Of a stretch of DNA of 64,000 nucleotides, positions 1 to 11,518 are shown piece by piece. Under the pieces are notes generated by a model that was not told the origin of the DNA, did no database searches, and saw nothing but the letters and a program-made list of their open reading frames with translations. This DNA comes from Parasponia andersonii (Eukaryota; Streptophyta; Magnoliopsida; Rosales; Cannabaceae). The stretch spans positions 3,482,560 to 3,546,559 of the forward strand of contig JXTB01000001.1 in assembly GCA_002914805.1 (NCBI GenBank). The letters are read 5' to 3'. A program made the translations under genes and the position numbers. The stretch's first letter is position 1; every line of letters starts with the position of its first letter.

Positions 1-473
1 TTCAAAAGTGTGAAGTCAAGAAAGTTAAATAGAGTTCGCAAAATGTACATATGAAAACTCAAACACATTGTATCAATAGATAATAGTGAGTTTTATTTTG
101 AACAAATCAATTGGTGTTTGAACTTTAAAAATTATTATTAATTCTTTTCATCCTCAAGGCATTGCCGTGTAGAGTAGGAGTATTAAACCAAATAAAACTC
201 ATGTGTATCTCTTTACTTCTCGATTTTATATTAAGTTATATGCTTCTTCAATTAAAATTAGCTTTCAGTAATCCACTATTGCAACAAATGCATCGTGCGA
301 CTGTTGCAAAAACATAAATTAAATGAATTGAATTAATTAGTTCTTTCGTAAATCCATAATTATTAATTAAGAGTTGACATTCATACCACTCGAATCTTTC
401 AAATGCTATTAGAGAGGAGTCACTAACGTTTATCTAGTGAAATTTTGAGAATTATAGATTTGATTTTATCAGA
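1..473. other. No gene seen; probable upstream part of a copia relic
   Basis: I see no open frame of note and no RNA gene. Because copia gag homology begins right after it, this stretch may hold the untranslated leader or LTR of that element, but no second LTR copy is present to prove it. Confidence 0.4.
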
Positions 474-2245
474 ATGTCATTTTTGTTTAAAGGCACTTCA
501 ATTTCTCGTGTTCATTTGCTTGATGGAACTAAGTACCCGTACTAGAAAATAAAGATGCATGTGTTCATTAGGGCTTTAGATATTAAAGCTTGTAGATCTG
601 TTTTGACCGGTTGGACTTATCCTGTTAATAAAAGTGAAGATGGGATGATAACTTTGAAGCCTTAAATTGAGTGGCCATCCCAAGATAACCTCTTGGCAGC
701 GTAGAAAATCTTTCGAACAACTTTTAAAGATTCAGATGATGTTAAGCGTAACAAACTTCTTTTTTTTTTTTCCCTACAAAGTTTGAAGTTTTACATATGG
801 CTGAGAGTAGGACTCCTTTTGTTTTTACTAAAGAATCTTTTGCACTCTGTGAAAAGATTTTTGAGTCTACTACTGTCAAAGAAATTATCAGGTCTCTTCT
901 AGATAGGTTTCAGCCTAAGACTGTTGTGATTGAAGCAAATAAGAATCTTGATACCATGAAGGTAGAAGATCTAATGGGTTCTCTCCATACCTTTGAGATG
1001 AATTTAAAACACGGGAAAAAGAAGAAATCCATTGCTTTCAAAACAGTCCAAGAGAATATAGAGACTGAAGGTTTGAATGAGAAAGAGGAGGATGAAGGTG
1101 AAGATCTTGCCCTACTTACAAAAAATTTCAAAAAATTCTTAAAAAAAAATGTAGGTAAGCAATCTAAACCTAATTTATCCACTCTAAAAAACTTCAAAAG
1201 TAAAAAACTCTACCAAATCTTTTGATTCTTTCAATAATAAGGGTGTTAAGTATAGTGAATATGGTGGATTCAATTATATCCAATTCGAATGCGCTCACTT
1301 TAAAAAGAAAGCAAAATCATTTGTCGAAACTTAGAATGACGAAGAGTCAAATAGTCGCCAAGATGAAGATGACAGTAATGATTTTTCCCTTATTAGAACT
1401 TCTTTTCTAATAACCAGTGTCGTATGCAAAAAGTGCAGGTTTGAATGTATATTAATAACAAGTTCATCCATAGCAAATAATAAAGGTAATAAATTTGTGC
1501 CGCCCACCTTTCATTTTTGTGGAGTTAACGGTTATGTAAGAGTTAGATGTTTTACAATTATGAGTTTTTTGAAAAATGATTATTTTAAAAAATCATTTAT
1601 GGGTTCTCCAACAAAAATCACATTAGATCTATAATTAACTTGAAAAAAATACCAAAAAATTGTGTGATAAAAATTAGATCTTTATTATTTTGCTACGTTT
1701 ACATGTCTAAGGACTTGTGCTACTAACTTTTGGTATTTTGATAGTAGATATTTTATGCTGCTACTAATTTTTGGTATTTTGATAGTAGATATTTTATGCA
1801 TATGACAGGTGATAAGAGAATTCTGCAAATTATAAACCTATTTCTAATAGAATGGTGACCTTTGGTGATGGAGTCAAAAGAAGAATTCTAGGCAAAGGAA
1901 CTCTCAACATTGAAGAATTCACGAGACTGAAAAATGTTATATATGTAGAGGGGCTTAAAGCTAATTTTATTAGCATAAGTCAAATACGTGACTTAAACTT
2001 AAATGTGAACTTCACTCATAAAAAATATGAAGTTATGGACATCTCCGGTAAATGTGTTTTAGAAGGATCTTAATCTTTGGATAATCACTATAGTTTATTT
2101 CCACCACACACACATGCCATAATTTTTGTGTGAATAATATTGATTTGTGGCACGAGAGACTAAGCCACTTGGATTTTAAAGCTTTGAAAAGAATTACAAA
2201 TAATGGTATAGTGGAAACGAAAAATTATATCTTGAAGAGATAATC
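474..2245 (+). mobile_element. Degenerate Ty1-copia relic: gag (UBN2-type) and gag-pre-integrase region
   Basis: Broken frames read as a plant copia Gag. From about 474 there is a Gag N-terminus with LDGTKYPY, then ALDIKACRSVLTGWTYPVN and GMITLKP. From 797 to 1225 an open frame of 142 codons contains RFQPKTVVIEANKNLDTMK, DLMGSLHTFEMNLK and ALLTKNFKKFLKK, a pattern characteristic of the UBN2 Gag family. At 1852-2073 a 73-codon frame (GDGVKRRILGKGTL, LKNVIYVEGLKANFISISQ) matches the protease/gag-pre-integrase junction, and about 2150-2200 reads WHERLSHLDFKALKRITNN. Many stops and frame changes, and loss of the zinc knuckle and most of integrase, show it is dead. The element continues beyond a MITE insertion at 3029. 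Family assignment rests on recognising motifs, not on a search. Confidence 0.8.
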
Positions 2246-2253
2246 CATGTGAT
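2246..2253. repeat. Left target-site duplication of the MITE
   Basis: CATGTGAT, paired with CATATGAT at 3021-3028; one mismatch. Confidence 0.7.
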
Positions 2254-3020
2254 TAGGCTTGGTAATTCGTGACACGATACGGCAATACTATTCGAAACCG
2301 GCGTGAAATTAACAGGTTTATATTTAGCTTAATCGCATTCGTCTCATATTTGGGTTGGAGATATTGACCCATTTAATTAACGGACCATTTTCGAGTTGAA
2401 CTTGCCAACAAGAAAATGACTTGTTTATTAAACGAGTTACACGGGTTGTATCGTGTCAATCTGTTTATGAACAGATCGTATTTGTATCATAATTTCTAAC
2501 TTGTTTAATTAAAGAGAAATTTAGATAGATTTCCACTTTTTAAATTTTATAACTAAATGTTTAGGTATATATATTTTTATACTTGGTAGATATATTTATC
2601 TACTAATTTTAGTTATTGTACTAAAATATATTGGGTATATAATTTTTTATAATTGGTATATAAAATTTTACACTTGGTATATAAACACTGGATATTTTAT
2701 TATAACATTTGATAAAGAGATATTTACTTAAATTAGACCAAAAATTTGGTCATATTTCTATAAGGCCTTTTATTAAACGGGTTGTGTTCACGTCATAGGT
2801 CACAGATCAATATGATCTATTTAGTAAACGGGTTATACGGGTCGTGTTATATTAACCCGTTTATAAACGAGACGTATTCGTGTCATAATTTTTGATCTGT
2901 TTATTAATTAATTTTTGATCTGTTTATTAAATGGGTTGTGTTCAGATTGAGTATTTACTTATTATACATGTACATCGACACGATACGAATATGACTCATA
3001 GACACGAATTACCAGCCCTA
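2254..3020. mobile_element. hAT-type MITE with terminal inverted repeats and 8-bp TSD
   Basis: The left end starts TAGGCTTGGTAATTCGTGAC and the reverse complement of the right end starts TAGGGCTGGTAATTCGTGTC, 17 of 20 matching. The flanking 8-mers are CATGTGAT (2246-2253) and CATATGAT (3021-3028), 7 of 8 matching. An 8-bp duplication and TA-G-start termini are typical of the hAT superfamily. The interior repeats short motifs built on ACGGGTTGTGTT/AACCCGTTTA and has no coding capacity. It sits inside the copia relic, so it arrived after that element. Confidence 0.8.
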
Positions 3021-3028
3021 CATATGAT

Positions 3029-3345
3029 GTTAAATAACTAAAGATTGACCAATTTCCAATTAAAAAAAATGCTACAAGAGAGGGGAGTAGACAAAACCTT
3101 TTTGTTAAACATTTTGATTATGTAATTATCATTACTCAAATTTGTGTGGATAGCATTATGTTTGGTTCTACTTCTCAATCTAAAGTTTAGGAATTTTCAG
3201 TCACTTTATCAGGGATTTAGTTGAATTCAAAACAATTGCTTTGAAATTTGTGTAAGTAAAAGAACAACTTACTGATATTTTCACTAAAACTCTTATTTTT
3301 TCAAGTTTGATTTCTTAAGAAAAGCCTTGGATATCTACTCTTTTT
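3029..3345 (+). mobile_element. Copia relic continued: reverse transcriptase and RNase H tail fragments
   Basis: Across several frames the text reads GVDKTFLLN..HFDYVIII.Q, then I..IMFGSTSQSKV, matching the copia reverse transcriptase around the catalytic YVDD strand; the D-D pair itself is lost to mutation. About 3245-3330 reads SKEQLTDIFTK followed by LRKALD, the usual C-terminal end of copia RNase H. Integrase and most of RT are missing, so there was an internal deletion as well as the MITE insertion. This is the 3' part of the relic beginning at 474. Confidence 0.7.
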
Positions 3346-5391
3346 AATTTTTTTTTTATTTCTATTTTTATCTAGCCGAAAATTGGATGAAATATTCCTC
3401 TATATTTTTATTTGGAAAAATCTTATGATCATAAAAAGTTGATTTATTTCTTATATAAATTTGATTGTCTAATTAGGTTGATTTTGAGATTATTGTTATT
3501 TGAATTTCTAGATGCTTATAACGGATTGAAAATTTTGGATTAGATTTTGACTGACAAATTCTTAACTAATCTCCTTTAAAATTCTTATTATGAGTACAAG
3601 CCCCAAGAATGGAAAAGGCTACTTACAATTATGTGTGCAAGCCGTGAAATTTAAAAAATAATTATAAATCTCGGATTTTCAATTTTGAAAAATTATGGAT
3701 TGATTTTTGAATAAAATTTTCAAAATCTCAGATTTTCAAGTAGAATTTCTAAATAAATCTAAAAAATAATTAAACATCTCATATTTTCAAGTAGTATTTC
3801 TATATGAACTTTAATCACTCTTAGTTACAAATATTTGTAGGAAATAATAACATGCAATATATAAGGTTACAAACATTTATAATAAATTTTAAAACAAAAT
3901 TAAAGTTATCAAAAGTTTTTTGCTCCAAAACTTGTGCAGAATTACAATAATACTTCAAATTGAGTATTCCTACAAAACAAAAAACAGTTAACCGCTGAGG
4001 CCTGTATTCAACACAAAGTCCTTAAAACTGATTCACTCCCTCCACTAGAATATTTGATGATTTAGTAAGCATCAGTTTCTCAAGATACAACGACAATGAG
4101 TAATAGGTGAAGTACCAACACCTCTACTCTGCAAATTGGATTGCTTTCAACTTCAACACACTAAGAATCCTATCTATGAAATTCCTAAACACTTGAAGAA
4201 TTTTAGGTAGTAAACTCAAGAACTCAAGAACACTCAAAAAAACTAGAAAAATTGAGAAAGGACAGTAGAGAGAAATCAGAGAAGAATGAAAAACTAAGAC
4301 ACACAACTTATTCCTTCTCCTACACGGGAAAATATCAAAGATTTTAATCTCAATACATGGTATACACACAATTATGGGGTATTAGGTCATGAAGCCTAAT
4401 TATTGGCTATTACAACCTGCCAACCCAAGCTAGCGGTTACACCTACCAAAATATTTAACAAAAATCCATAACATTTTTTCATGTTGTTTTGGCATTAAGT
4501 ACATAAGTTTTACAACTTACTATGGTCCAAATTTCAAACCAACATTTGTGTCTGTAGTAATAAGCGTACACAAACTCATGCAAATTGAGACTCAAGCACA
4601 AAGATTTGCACCCCTTTGTATGCACTTGAAAGAGCATCTATAGTAGTTATTCTTATTAGTATTACAAAATATAAGACTTTATATACCACTTGCATTATGC
4701 ATGTCCCACAATGTGGGATTCCAATATTTTTCTTTCATTTTTCTATTGCAATAGTACACTTTTGAACAATAATTTCTCATTTATTCGTGTTCCATTTTAA
4801 GTGTTTGAATATACGAAATCGATGTCTTTATGAAGGAGAACAAGAATTTACCAAGACTTTTCATCAACAAAATATGAGTTCTACTCAAATTTTTGTTTCA
4901 AAATAATTCGTGAAAATGAGTTTTATAACACAAAAGTGGACTTCTCAGTATACATAGGCTTCCAAGTCCAAGCCCAAAATCTTAACCCATTCCTTTAACC
5001 CATTTTCCAACAATATTATCTAGAGCTATCCCTCCAAGAATATTAAAAGCTCACACACAAACTCGCACCCAAAAACCCCTTCAACAAAAAGTTTCTATTT
5101 CATTAAGTTTGGGCACGCCAATACTTTGCGATTCTTGAGCTTTTATATAGGCAGTAACTTTGGGTGAAAAACTACAATTACTCAAGCATTTACGGGCAAA
5201 ATTAAATTGTTTCCAAATCGAGTATTCTGTTGTTGCAACAACTGAGATATTAAAAAAAAACATTTTTAAGCAGTTTTGGCAATGTATTTCCATATTATAA
5301 TCATTCAGAATGATATTTACGCTTCAATTAGTATTTAGGAATATATGGAAATGAATAACATACATTAATTAGCCAAAATTATTTTTTTTTT

Positions 5392-5421
5392 NNNNNNNNN
5401 NNNNNNNNNNNNNNNNNNNNN
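5392..5421. other. Assembly gap, 30 Ns
   Basis: A run of 30 Ns directly after a T homopolymer. Confidence 0.99.
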
Positions 5422-6412
5422 CATAAGTTCAGTCAATAAATACTCGGAATTAAGAATTGAGTAAGGTATGATCAATTTAGAACTACAAATGGGAAATTGT
5501 CAAATTTCCTTCTTTTTCCTGAAAAACATACCAAATAGACAATTGTGCAATATTAGCAGTGTATAATTATCTCAATTAAGCAAATGACAATTATTCAAAA
5601 CAAAAATTAGAGTTAAAGAACAATATCCAATAAAATGCCAACACAAAAAAAGTGATCCAAAAATAATTTATTCGTTCTTCACAAAAAAAAAAAAAAATAC
5701 AAATCTGTTCTTGTTGCGAAATCAATGTTTCTGTTTTAATTATTGCACTAGGCAATGAAATTTTGCTTTATTTATTATTTATTTTAACACAACGGGAGGT
5801 AACTTTTTCTTCACTCATAAATATTTTCAGATCTGGTAAAAATACCTGAATTGAACATAATGTCATTTTAAACTGAATGTCAAACAACTTTATTAACTAA
5901 TTACAGCAGTCACCTTTGTCTAGTGAAGCTGACATTTAATCATAGGTTATTTTGGATTTTAACGTCAAATAACTTATGGTAACTCAATTAGTTGACTTAC
6001 ACCTTTCACTGTTGAGTAACCCATAATTTTGGGAATACAAGCCAAAGTAGCACTTTCTATGCATTTTCTGAGCTTACCCTTTTTTCGAATTGTCCGTAAG
6101 TTTGTGTATATATAAAGCACCACATATTGCCTAGATATCTCTACAAATGAATGGTACATATCGATATTCTTATCCGAATTTTTGCCATTATTGGCCCAAA
6201 AAGTAAAATTCGGGATATGCCGGTTGGGAAAACGAAAGATACCATTAACAAATATATAGGACCCCTTTATATGGATATATACTTTTTTTTTTTAATTTAA
6301 ATCGAAAATTGTAGTGGTTGAACTTGAGCATATGTATGTCTTATAAGGTGATACAAAGGATTCCCTGGAAAAAAGAAAAAAAAAAGTGACACATAGTACA
6401 AAATCAAATTCT

Positions 6413-6462
6413 TTATATATATATCTATATATCTATATATATATATATGTATGTATGTATTC
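6413..6462. repeat. AT-rich microsatellite (TATATATC / TA / TATG)
   Basis: A run of TA dinucleotides broken by C and followed by ATGT repeats. It produces a spurious Ile/Tyr-rich frame on the minus strand. Confidence 0.85.
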
Positions 6463-7199
6463 ATGCATAAAAGTTGTACAGATGAATCCCATATTATTGC
6501 TCGTAGTCTCAAACAATATTTGTAGGTGAGGAACAACTGTAATGTGATGATCATGTATGAACATCATGTGTTGCAACGAAAACAACTTCTGGTATAGTTC
6601 ACGCCGGTATCAAAGGGTAGTTGATTAATACCACAATAGTCAATGGTACTAACTATTTATAGAAGGAAAGATATATGAAATATATAATTGTTGATTACGA
6701 CTAAATTTTTAGAGAGCAAGTGATCATATAACAACTATTTCTTAAGTGGTAAAAACCGGAGCCTCATGCTGCCCATGCACTTGTCAAAACATTGTTAAGT
6801 TATTAACACCTGTTGAAAAATGATATAAACTCTATTATGAGGTGTCATTTTAAGGCTTAAAATTAAGTTAGACCCACTTAATATTATTAATAGAGTAAGG
6901 TGGAATATTCTTCAACTATGTGATAACATTGAAAATTATATGCTCATATATTTAAAAATACAGAATTTGGATGAATGAAAAATTAATGCTTAAAGTGCTC
7001 CCATAGAGTTAGAAAATACTATAGGAAAAATTAGAAATGCTGTCCCACATCCGAAAATATGATGACAAATTTGTGCATATATATGCCCATCCATTTCTTA
7101 ATTGTAAGAATGTATTGCACAGGGCCTCTCTCATGTGTAAGATTTGTACACCTTTTTTTCTTTTTGCCTTTCCTCTTTATTAAAAAAAAAAAAAAAAAA

Positions 7200-7392
7200 A
7201 CTTAGCCTCATCGGTCGCTCAAAATTCTAGCAAGGTGCCTTAATTCAATAAATATCTTTTTTTCCTCTTCAAAAAAAAAAAATAATAATAAAGGTATCCT
7301 CTTCGAAAATAAGAAAATAAAAGAACTTAGCCTCTTTGATTGCTCAAACTTGTAGCAAAATGACTTAATTTAATATATATTTCCTCTTTTCA
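7200..7392. repeat. Imperfect two-copy direct repeat, about 123-bp spacing
   Basis: The segment starting AACTTAGCCTCATCGGTCGC near 7200 recurs near 7324 as AACTTAGCCTCTTTGATTGC, each followed by a CTTAATT..AATA..TTTCCTCTT tail. The two copies are separated by A-rich sequence. Confidence 0.6.
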
Positions 7393-8667
7393 TCTTCCAA
7401 AAAAATAAAAAAAAAAGGACCTCATTGGCAACTACATTGGCACATTCAGTATTGGGATTTAAGATTAGAATCCATTTCTTATGTTGTAAATGTTCAATGA
7501 TATATATTTAGTTAATTAGTCATATTAATATATTTATCCAATTTAAAATTGACAAATCAAATATTTTATCACATCAATTCTAGACCAAAGTTTCCAAACA
7601 AATTTATGTTCAGGGTGATGATTGATGATCTTCTCAGAAAAAAAGAAAGAAAGAAAGAAAAAGGGTGATGACTGATTATAGCTGATAATTTGAACTCTTA
7701 AATTTGTATCTTACGAGGTAAAGTTGTTCCGCTTGATCACATAAAAAAACGTAAGTGCTTAATTATTTGAATTCAAATGACAGCCTGGTTAGTATTTGAG
7801 CAACTGTGATTATGCACTTTTTTTTTTTTGAAGGAAGTGACTATGCAAACTTTATTTGTGCTACTTAGCACATATATTCTACACTTCACTTATTCTTTAA
7901 GTAATTTCAATGGTACTATACATAAAATAAAGACTACAAGATTGCAACGCAACTGATATCACTGATCATGCCAAGCTTAATTAATTAGTTTTCAATTTTC
8001 TATTTTCTTGACTATAGGTTGATAAATTGCAAAGCCTTAGTATTATGGAATTCACATCACGCTTTTGACTATTATTGAAATAGTTCACAATCGTGGTCCT
8101 TTTTAATTTGTGATTATTAATGGCTAATGCACGGAAGAACAGAGATAGCCAGTGATTTGATCTTATAAAACAAAGCTACTAGTGATTATAAGCCTACGAA
8201 TCTGAATGGTACCTGTGTTATGCGTAAATTAAAGGATTTACTTAACTAATCAAATGACTAAATCATGACTGAAATATTATATTTAATCAACATACACAAT
8301 AATTAAAATAAATGGCATATAATTGTATTTGCACATTTAGTCTGATATCGCTTCTAATATTGAGGTTTAAAATTCGAATTCTCTATTATTAATAAAAAAT
8401 AAATATACTTGAAATTTATACAAAATGAAACGGATAATTGATTGTATTACCGATTGTTTTTTTTTTTTTTTATATATATGTTGATGGAGGTTTTATCAAC
8501 AATAAATTTATAAATAATTAAGAGATGTGGCTTATGTGAATTGAACTAATAATCAAAGCAAATAAGGAGAGGGGATTTTATAGTGGTTCGGCCCCGAAAA
8601 ATATGAGCCTACATCCACTGTTTTCTCACTATAATGATGAATACTCAAGGTTACAATACTCAAAAGC

Positions 8668-9075
8668 TATTGGAGAATACTAAAGACTTAGACTACCCAA
8701 AGTTTGGAATACCCTAAGCGTGTATTTGCTCTGACTTCTATTCTTTGTGACTTGTTTTTGCCCAGAACTTGATTGTGTGTTGTTCTTCGGATCATAGAGT
8801 CCCCTTTATATAGATAAGGATAACCCCATCTCCCTAGGTTCCTTATGTCTCTAGGATCCTAATTGAATAAATGGGTAACTATTCAATTGGGTAACATACA
8901 AAAATAATTGGATAACTATTCAAAATGGATAACTAGTTAATCATAAATAGGAATCTTCAGTTTCCCTTTTCTTGTAGGTTTCTTCCATAGCGTTTACTGG
9001 TCTCCCTCTTCTTATAGGTTTCCTTTATGGCATTTACGTGTTTCCTTCTCCTTACAGGTTTCCTGTTTGTTAAGG
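8668..9075. repeat. Direct repeat copy 1 (408 bp)
   Basis: Matches 9078-9485 at an offset of 410 with only a handful of mismatches visible (for example CATCTCCC versus CATCCCCC). The copies are separated by a single N at 9076, so an assembly artefact is possible. Confidence 0.9.
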
Positions 9076-9077
9076 NT

Positions 9078-9485
9078 TATTGGAGAATACTAAAGACTTA
9101 GACTACCCAAAGTTTGGAATACCCTAAGCGTGTATTTGCTCTGACTTCTATTCTTTGTGACTTGTTTTTGCCCAGAACTTGATTATGTGTTCTTCTTCGG
9201 ATCATAGAGTCCCCTTTATATAGATAAGGATAACCCCATCCCCCTAGGTTCCTTATGTCTCTAGGATCCTAATTGAATAAATGGGTAACTATACAATTGG
9301 GTAACATACAAAAATAATTGGATAACTATTCAAAACGGATAACTAGTTAATCATAAATAGGAATCTTCAGTTTCCCTTTTCTTGTAGGTTTCTTCCATAG
9401 CGTTTACTGGTCTCCCTCTTCTTATAGGTTTCCTTTATGGCATTTACGTGTTTCCTTCTCCTTACAGGTTTCCTGTTTGTTAAGG
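9078..9485. repeat. Direct repeat copy 2 (408 bp)
   Basis: Second copy of the segment at 8668-9075. Unlike copy 1, it runs straight into the 25-bp minisatellite, which suggests copy 1 is cut short by the join at 9076. Confidence 0.9.
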
Positions 9486-9490
9486 CAAAC

Positions 9491-9615
9491 TGCACGGAGA
9501 AGGTCGCACAAAACCTGTGAAAGCGGTCGCATACAATCATCACGGAGGAGGTCGCATATAACCTTCGAAGGAGAGGTCGCACATAACCTACACGGAGGAG
9601 GTCGCATATAACCTT
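9491..9615. repeat. 25-bp minisatellite, about five units
   Basis: The core GGTCGCA recurs at 9502, 9525, 9550, 9575 and 9600. A typical unit is CACGGAGGAGGTCGCATATAACCT less one base. It is much more GC-rich than its surroundings. On the minus strand it yields repetitive frames rich in MRPLLR/CATS/CD motifs, which I regard as spurious. Confidence 0.85.
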
Positions 9616-9660
9616 TATGCGACCTTAGGATTTTAGACCGCACAACAATATACATTTATA

Positions 9661-10700
9661 GTATTAGTCAAAGCAAAAAGTTTCATATTTAAAATGTAAG
9701 TATAAGGATTACAATTTTAAACTCTTCAAAGAAAAGAGATGAAAAGTAGATCACAAATACAATTAAAAATAAATGTGTGAGTTATCTTAATTCTTCAAAA
9801 AAAGAGATAATAAAGATTACCAGTAATCTATTGTCTTTAACATTTGCTTCTGGCTATATTCTAGTAAAATAGACTATACGAAGTTAGTACCAATTGAGAT
9901 CCATGTCAGTAAAAAAGAAAACAAAACAAAAAACGACCACTAAATAGATCTAGATCCGAGAAAAAAATCTCAAGTTTAAAATTTGGATCGGACTAAAATC
10001 TACACAAAAAGTGGTACTACAAACCAAATCTAGATTTGGACTTATTAAGACTGAAAAAAGAAAAAGAAAAAAAGAAAAAAGAAGCATGGAGGAGGAGAAA
10101 ATAGAGGGTGAGGAGAGGTGACTAAATAAGGAGAAAGGACGACCTCCTCTCTGGTCTCTAAGTGGGGCAGCACTGGTTTTTTATTAAGAGGAAATACAGA
10201 TAGAGAGAGGGGTTATGTTTATTTTTTTCAATTATTTAATTTATTTATTTTTCATTATAAACCAAGCTTAGAGAGCTTAATATTCATTTACGTAGGAAAA
10301 ACTAATCATAGAAGTATATGAATTGCTTCATTTTTGAGACAAAAATAAAACGACAAGAACACTAATGCTACTTCTTAAAAAAAAGTTTATATAGCTAGCA
10401 ATATCACTAGATATACTATTAGAGGAGTTCATCATACCTACAACAACTTTAAAATTAATTCTTTAGCGAAAAAAAAAAATTGAAACTAATTTCTACCACG
10501 TGAATTCTGAATTCTAAAGATACCACAAGATCCAAATCTCCGTCACTTTGAAGCATAGTTTTAACCCAAAGAGGATCTATCTTTGTGAATCATGCTGTGT
10601 CTACATCAAATTTCTTCCAAAATTGGATCCGAGAAGAAAAACATAAAAGACATAAAGAAAATAAAGTGCACCTAGCTACACAATCTAGAATTTGGTAGAA
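9661..10700. other. Intergenic DNA without recognisable features
   Basis: Contains purine-rich tracts near 10045-10130 and a short GAGA stretch near 10200. No coding region, RNA gene or mobile element could be supported. Confidence 0.55.
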
Positions 10701-10708
10701 CAATAAAN

Positions 10709-11518
10709 ATATATATATATATATATATATATTTAGTAGAATCTGGTAGGATAAAATCTTATACAAATAAAAGTAACGCTAGCGACACTAAAAAATTATA
10801 CTAAAAACTTACACTATATGATATGACATTCATTTTAATTATTAAATTTTATATGGTACAATCCTACTTTGAGAATAGAGTCTATAAGAACGAGACTTTC
10901 ATATAAATAGAAAGATTATTGAAATAAAGACAAAAACAAGCAAAATCTAAATATATATATATATATATATTTAGTAGAATCTGGTGAGATAAAATCTCAT
11001 ACAAATAAAAGTAACGCTAGCGATACTAAAAAGTTATACTAAAAACTTACACTATATGATATGACATTCATTTTAATTATTAAATTTTATATGGTACAAT
11101 CCTACTTTGAGAATAGAGTCTAAGAATAAGACTTTCATATAAATAGAAAGATTGTTGAAATAAAGACAAAAATAACTAAAATATATATATATATATATAT
11201 ATTTAGTAGAATCTGGTGGAATAAAATCTCATACAAATAAAAGTAACGCTAACGACACTAAAAAATTATACTAAAAACTTACACTATATGATATGATATT
11301 CATTTTAATTATTAAATTTTATATGATACAATCCTACTTTAAGAATAGAGTTTATAAGAACGAGACTTTCATATAAATAGAAAGATTGTTGAAATAATAT
11401 ATGATATGACATTCATTTTAATTATTAAATTTTATATGGTACAATCTTACTTTGAGAATAGAGTCTATAGGAACGAGACTTTCATATAAATAGAAAAATT
11501 ATTGAAATAAAGACAAAA
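10709..11518. repeat. Tandem repeat, about 235-bp unit, three units plus one partial
   Basis: ATTTAGTAGAATCTGGT starts units at 10731, about 10969 and 11201 (spacing 238 and 232). Each unit begins with an (AT)n tract and contains AAAGTAACGCTAGCGA or a close variant, ACTTACACTATATGATATGA and GAGACTTTCATATAAATAGA. The last copy (from about 11397) is truncated at its left side, jumping from the unit end into the ATGATATGACATTC segment. An N at 10708 lies at the first AT tract. Confidence 0.9.

Larger units (their letters stand above)
3346..8450. other. Gene-poor intergenic DNA
   Basis: No coding region can be supported. It contains the assembly gap, AT microsatellites, A/T homopolymers and weak local duplications. 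The short frames here are low-complexity and lack recognisable domains. Confidence 0.6.
8520..9660 (-). mobile_element. LTR-like block, minus orientation, with an internal duplication
   Basis: Read on the minus strand, the block has the look of a plant retrotransposon LTR: TATATAAAGGGGACT near 9220-9208 (TATA region), then GTGGATGTAGGC and GGGGCCGAACCACTATAAA near 8615-8585, wording frequent at LTR R/U5 junctions. No PBS, polypurine tract or coding region was found beside it, so it is either a solo LTR or a fragment. Exact ends are not determined. A 408-bp part is present twice. Confidence 0.5.

Noticed and set aside
9367..9655. Repetitive minus-strand frames with MRPLLR/CATS motifs
   Set aside because: They are the translation of the 25-bp minisatellite; no start context or domain.
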